5,011 bases of DNA from NCBI GenBank assembly GCA_034432155.1, contig DAOUCP010000030.1, positions 1-5,011 on the forward strand, given 5' to 3'. Positions within the stretch are counted from its first letter, which is position 1. Each line of letters opens with the position of its first letter. The notes below the pieces were generated by a model, which saw only the letters and a program-made list of their open reading frames with translations, was not told the origin of the DNA and made no database searches. The DNA is from DAOUCP01 sp034432155. GTDB lineage: Bacteria > Chloroflexota > Anaerolineae > Epilineales > Epilineaceae. Below are positions 4,996 through 5,011 of this stretch, piece after piece. Made by a program: the position numbers and the translations under genes.

Positions 4996-5011
4996 CCCCA
5001 GTCCGCCGCCC

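Overview
The window is GC-rich bacterial DNA (46 of 60 bases are G or C at 81-140 scale near the left edge), with strong GGAGG ribosome binding sites and sigma70-like promoters. The phylum cannot be fixed from the sequence. All convincing intact or near-intact genes lie on the minus strand, so the biological reading order is right to left.

From right to left the core is as follows. (1) A promoter with a perfect -35 box and an operator-like dyad (3176-3204) drives a stand-alone HsdR-N-type nuclease-fold protein of 354 aa (2070-3134). (2) In the same frame, after one TAA and nine codons, comes a small RAMA-like domain ORF (1659-2042), the kind of module found with restriction and methylase proteins and proposed to read modified DNA. 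It carries a 30-bp tandem duplication. (3) With its own promoter (1506-1533) and a near-perfect Shine-Dalgarno sequence comes a second PD-(D/E)xK nuclease-fold protein (558-1424), which is cut by a single-base frameshift at a G4 run; its tail continues to 304 in another frame. (4) After a 47-bp gap holding an 8-bp-stem hairpin, a gene for a signal-peptide-bearing exported protein starts at 256 and runs off the left edge.

To the right of the nuclease promoter, on the plus strand, is an insertion-sequence scar (3364-4146). It joins the N-terminal third of an IS256/Mutator-type transposase directly to the C-terminal part of an IS3-type OrfB integrase core, and both parts are decayed. From 4147 to about 4680 I see no gene, only two palindromes. 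From about 4683 to 4933 there is a coding-like tract whose strand and identity I cannot settle, and the last 40 bases are overlapping GC palindromes.

The working hypothesis is a small accessory, possibly defence-related island: two nuclease-fold proteins of the ExK...QxxxY type around a modified-base-reader-like domain, next to IS debris, with the HsdR-N gene clearly lower in GC than its flanks. A modification-dependent (type IV-like) restriction role is inference; no helicase, methylase or specificity subunit is visible in the window.
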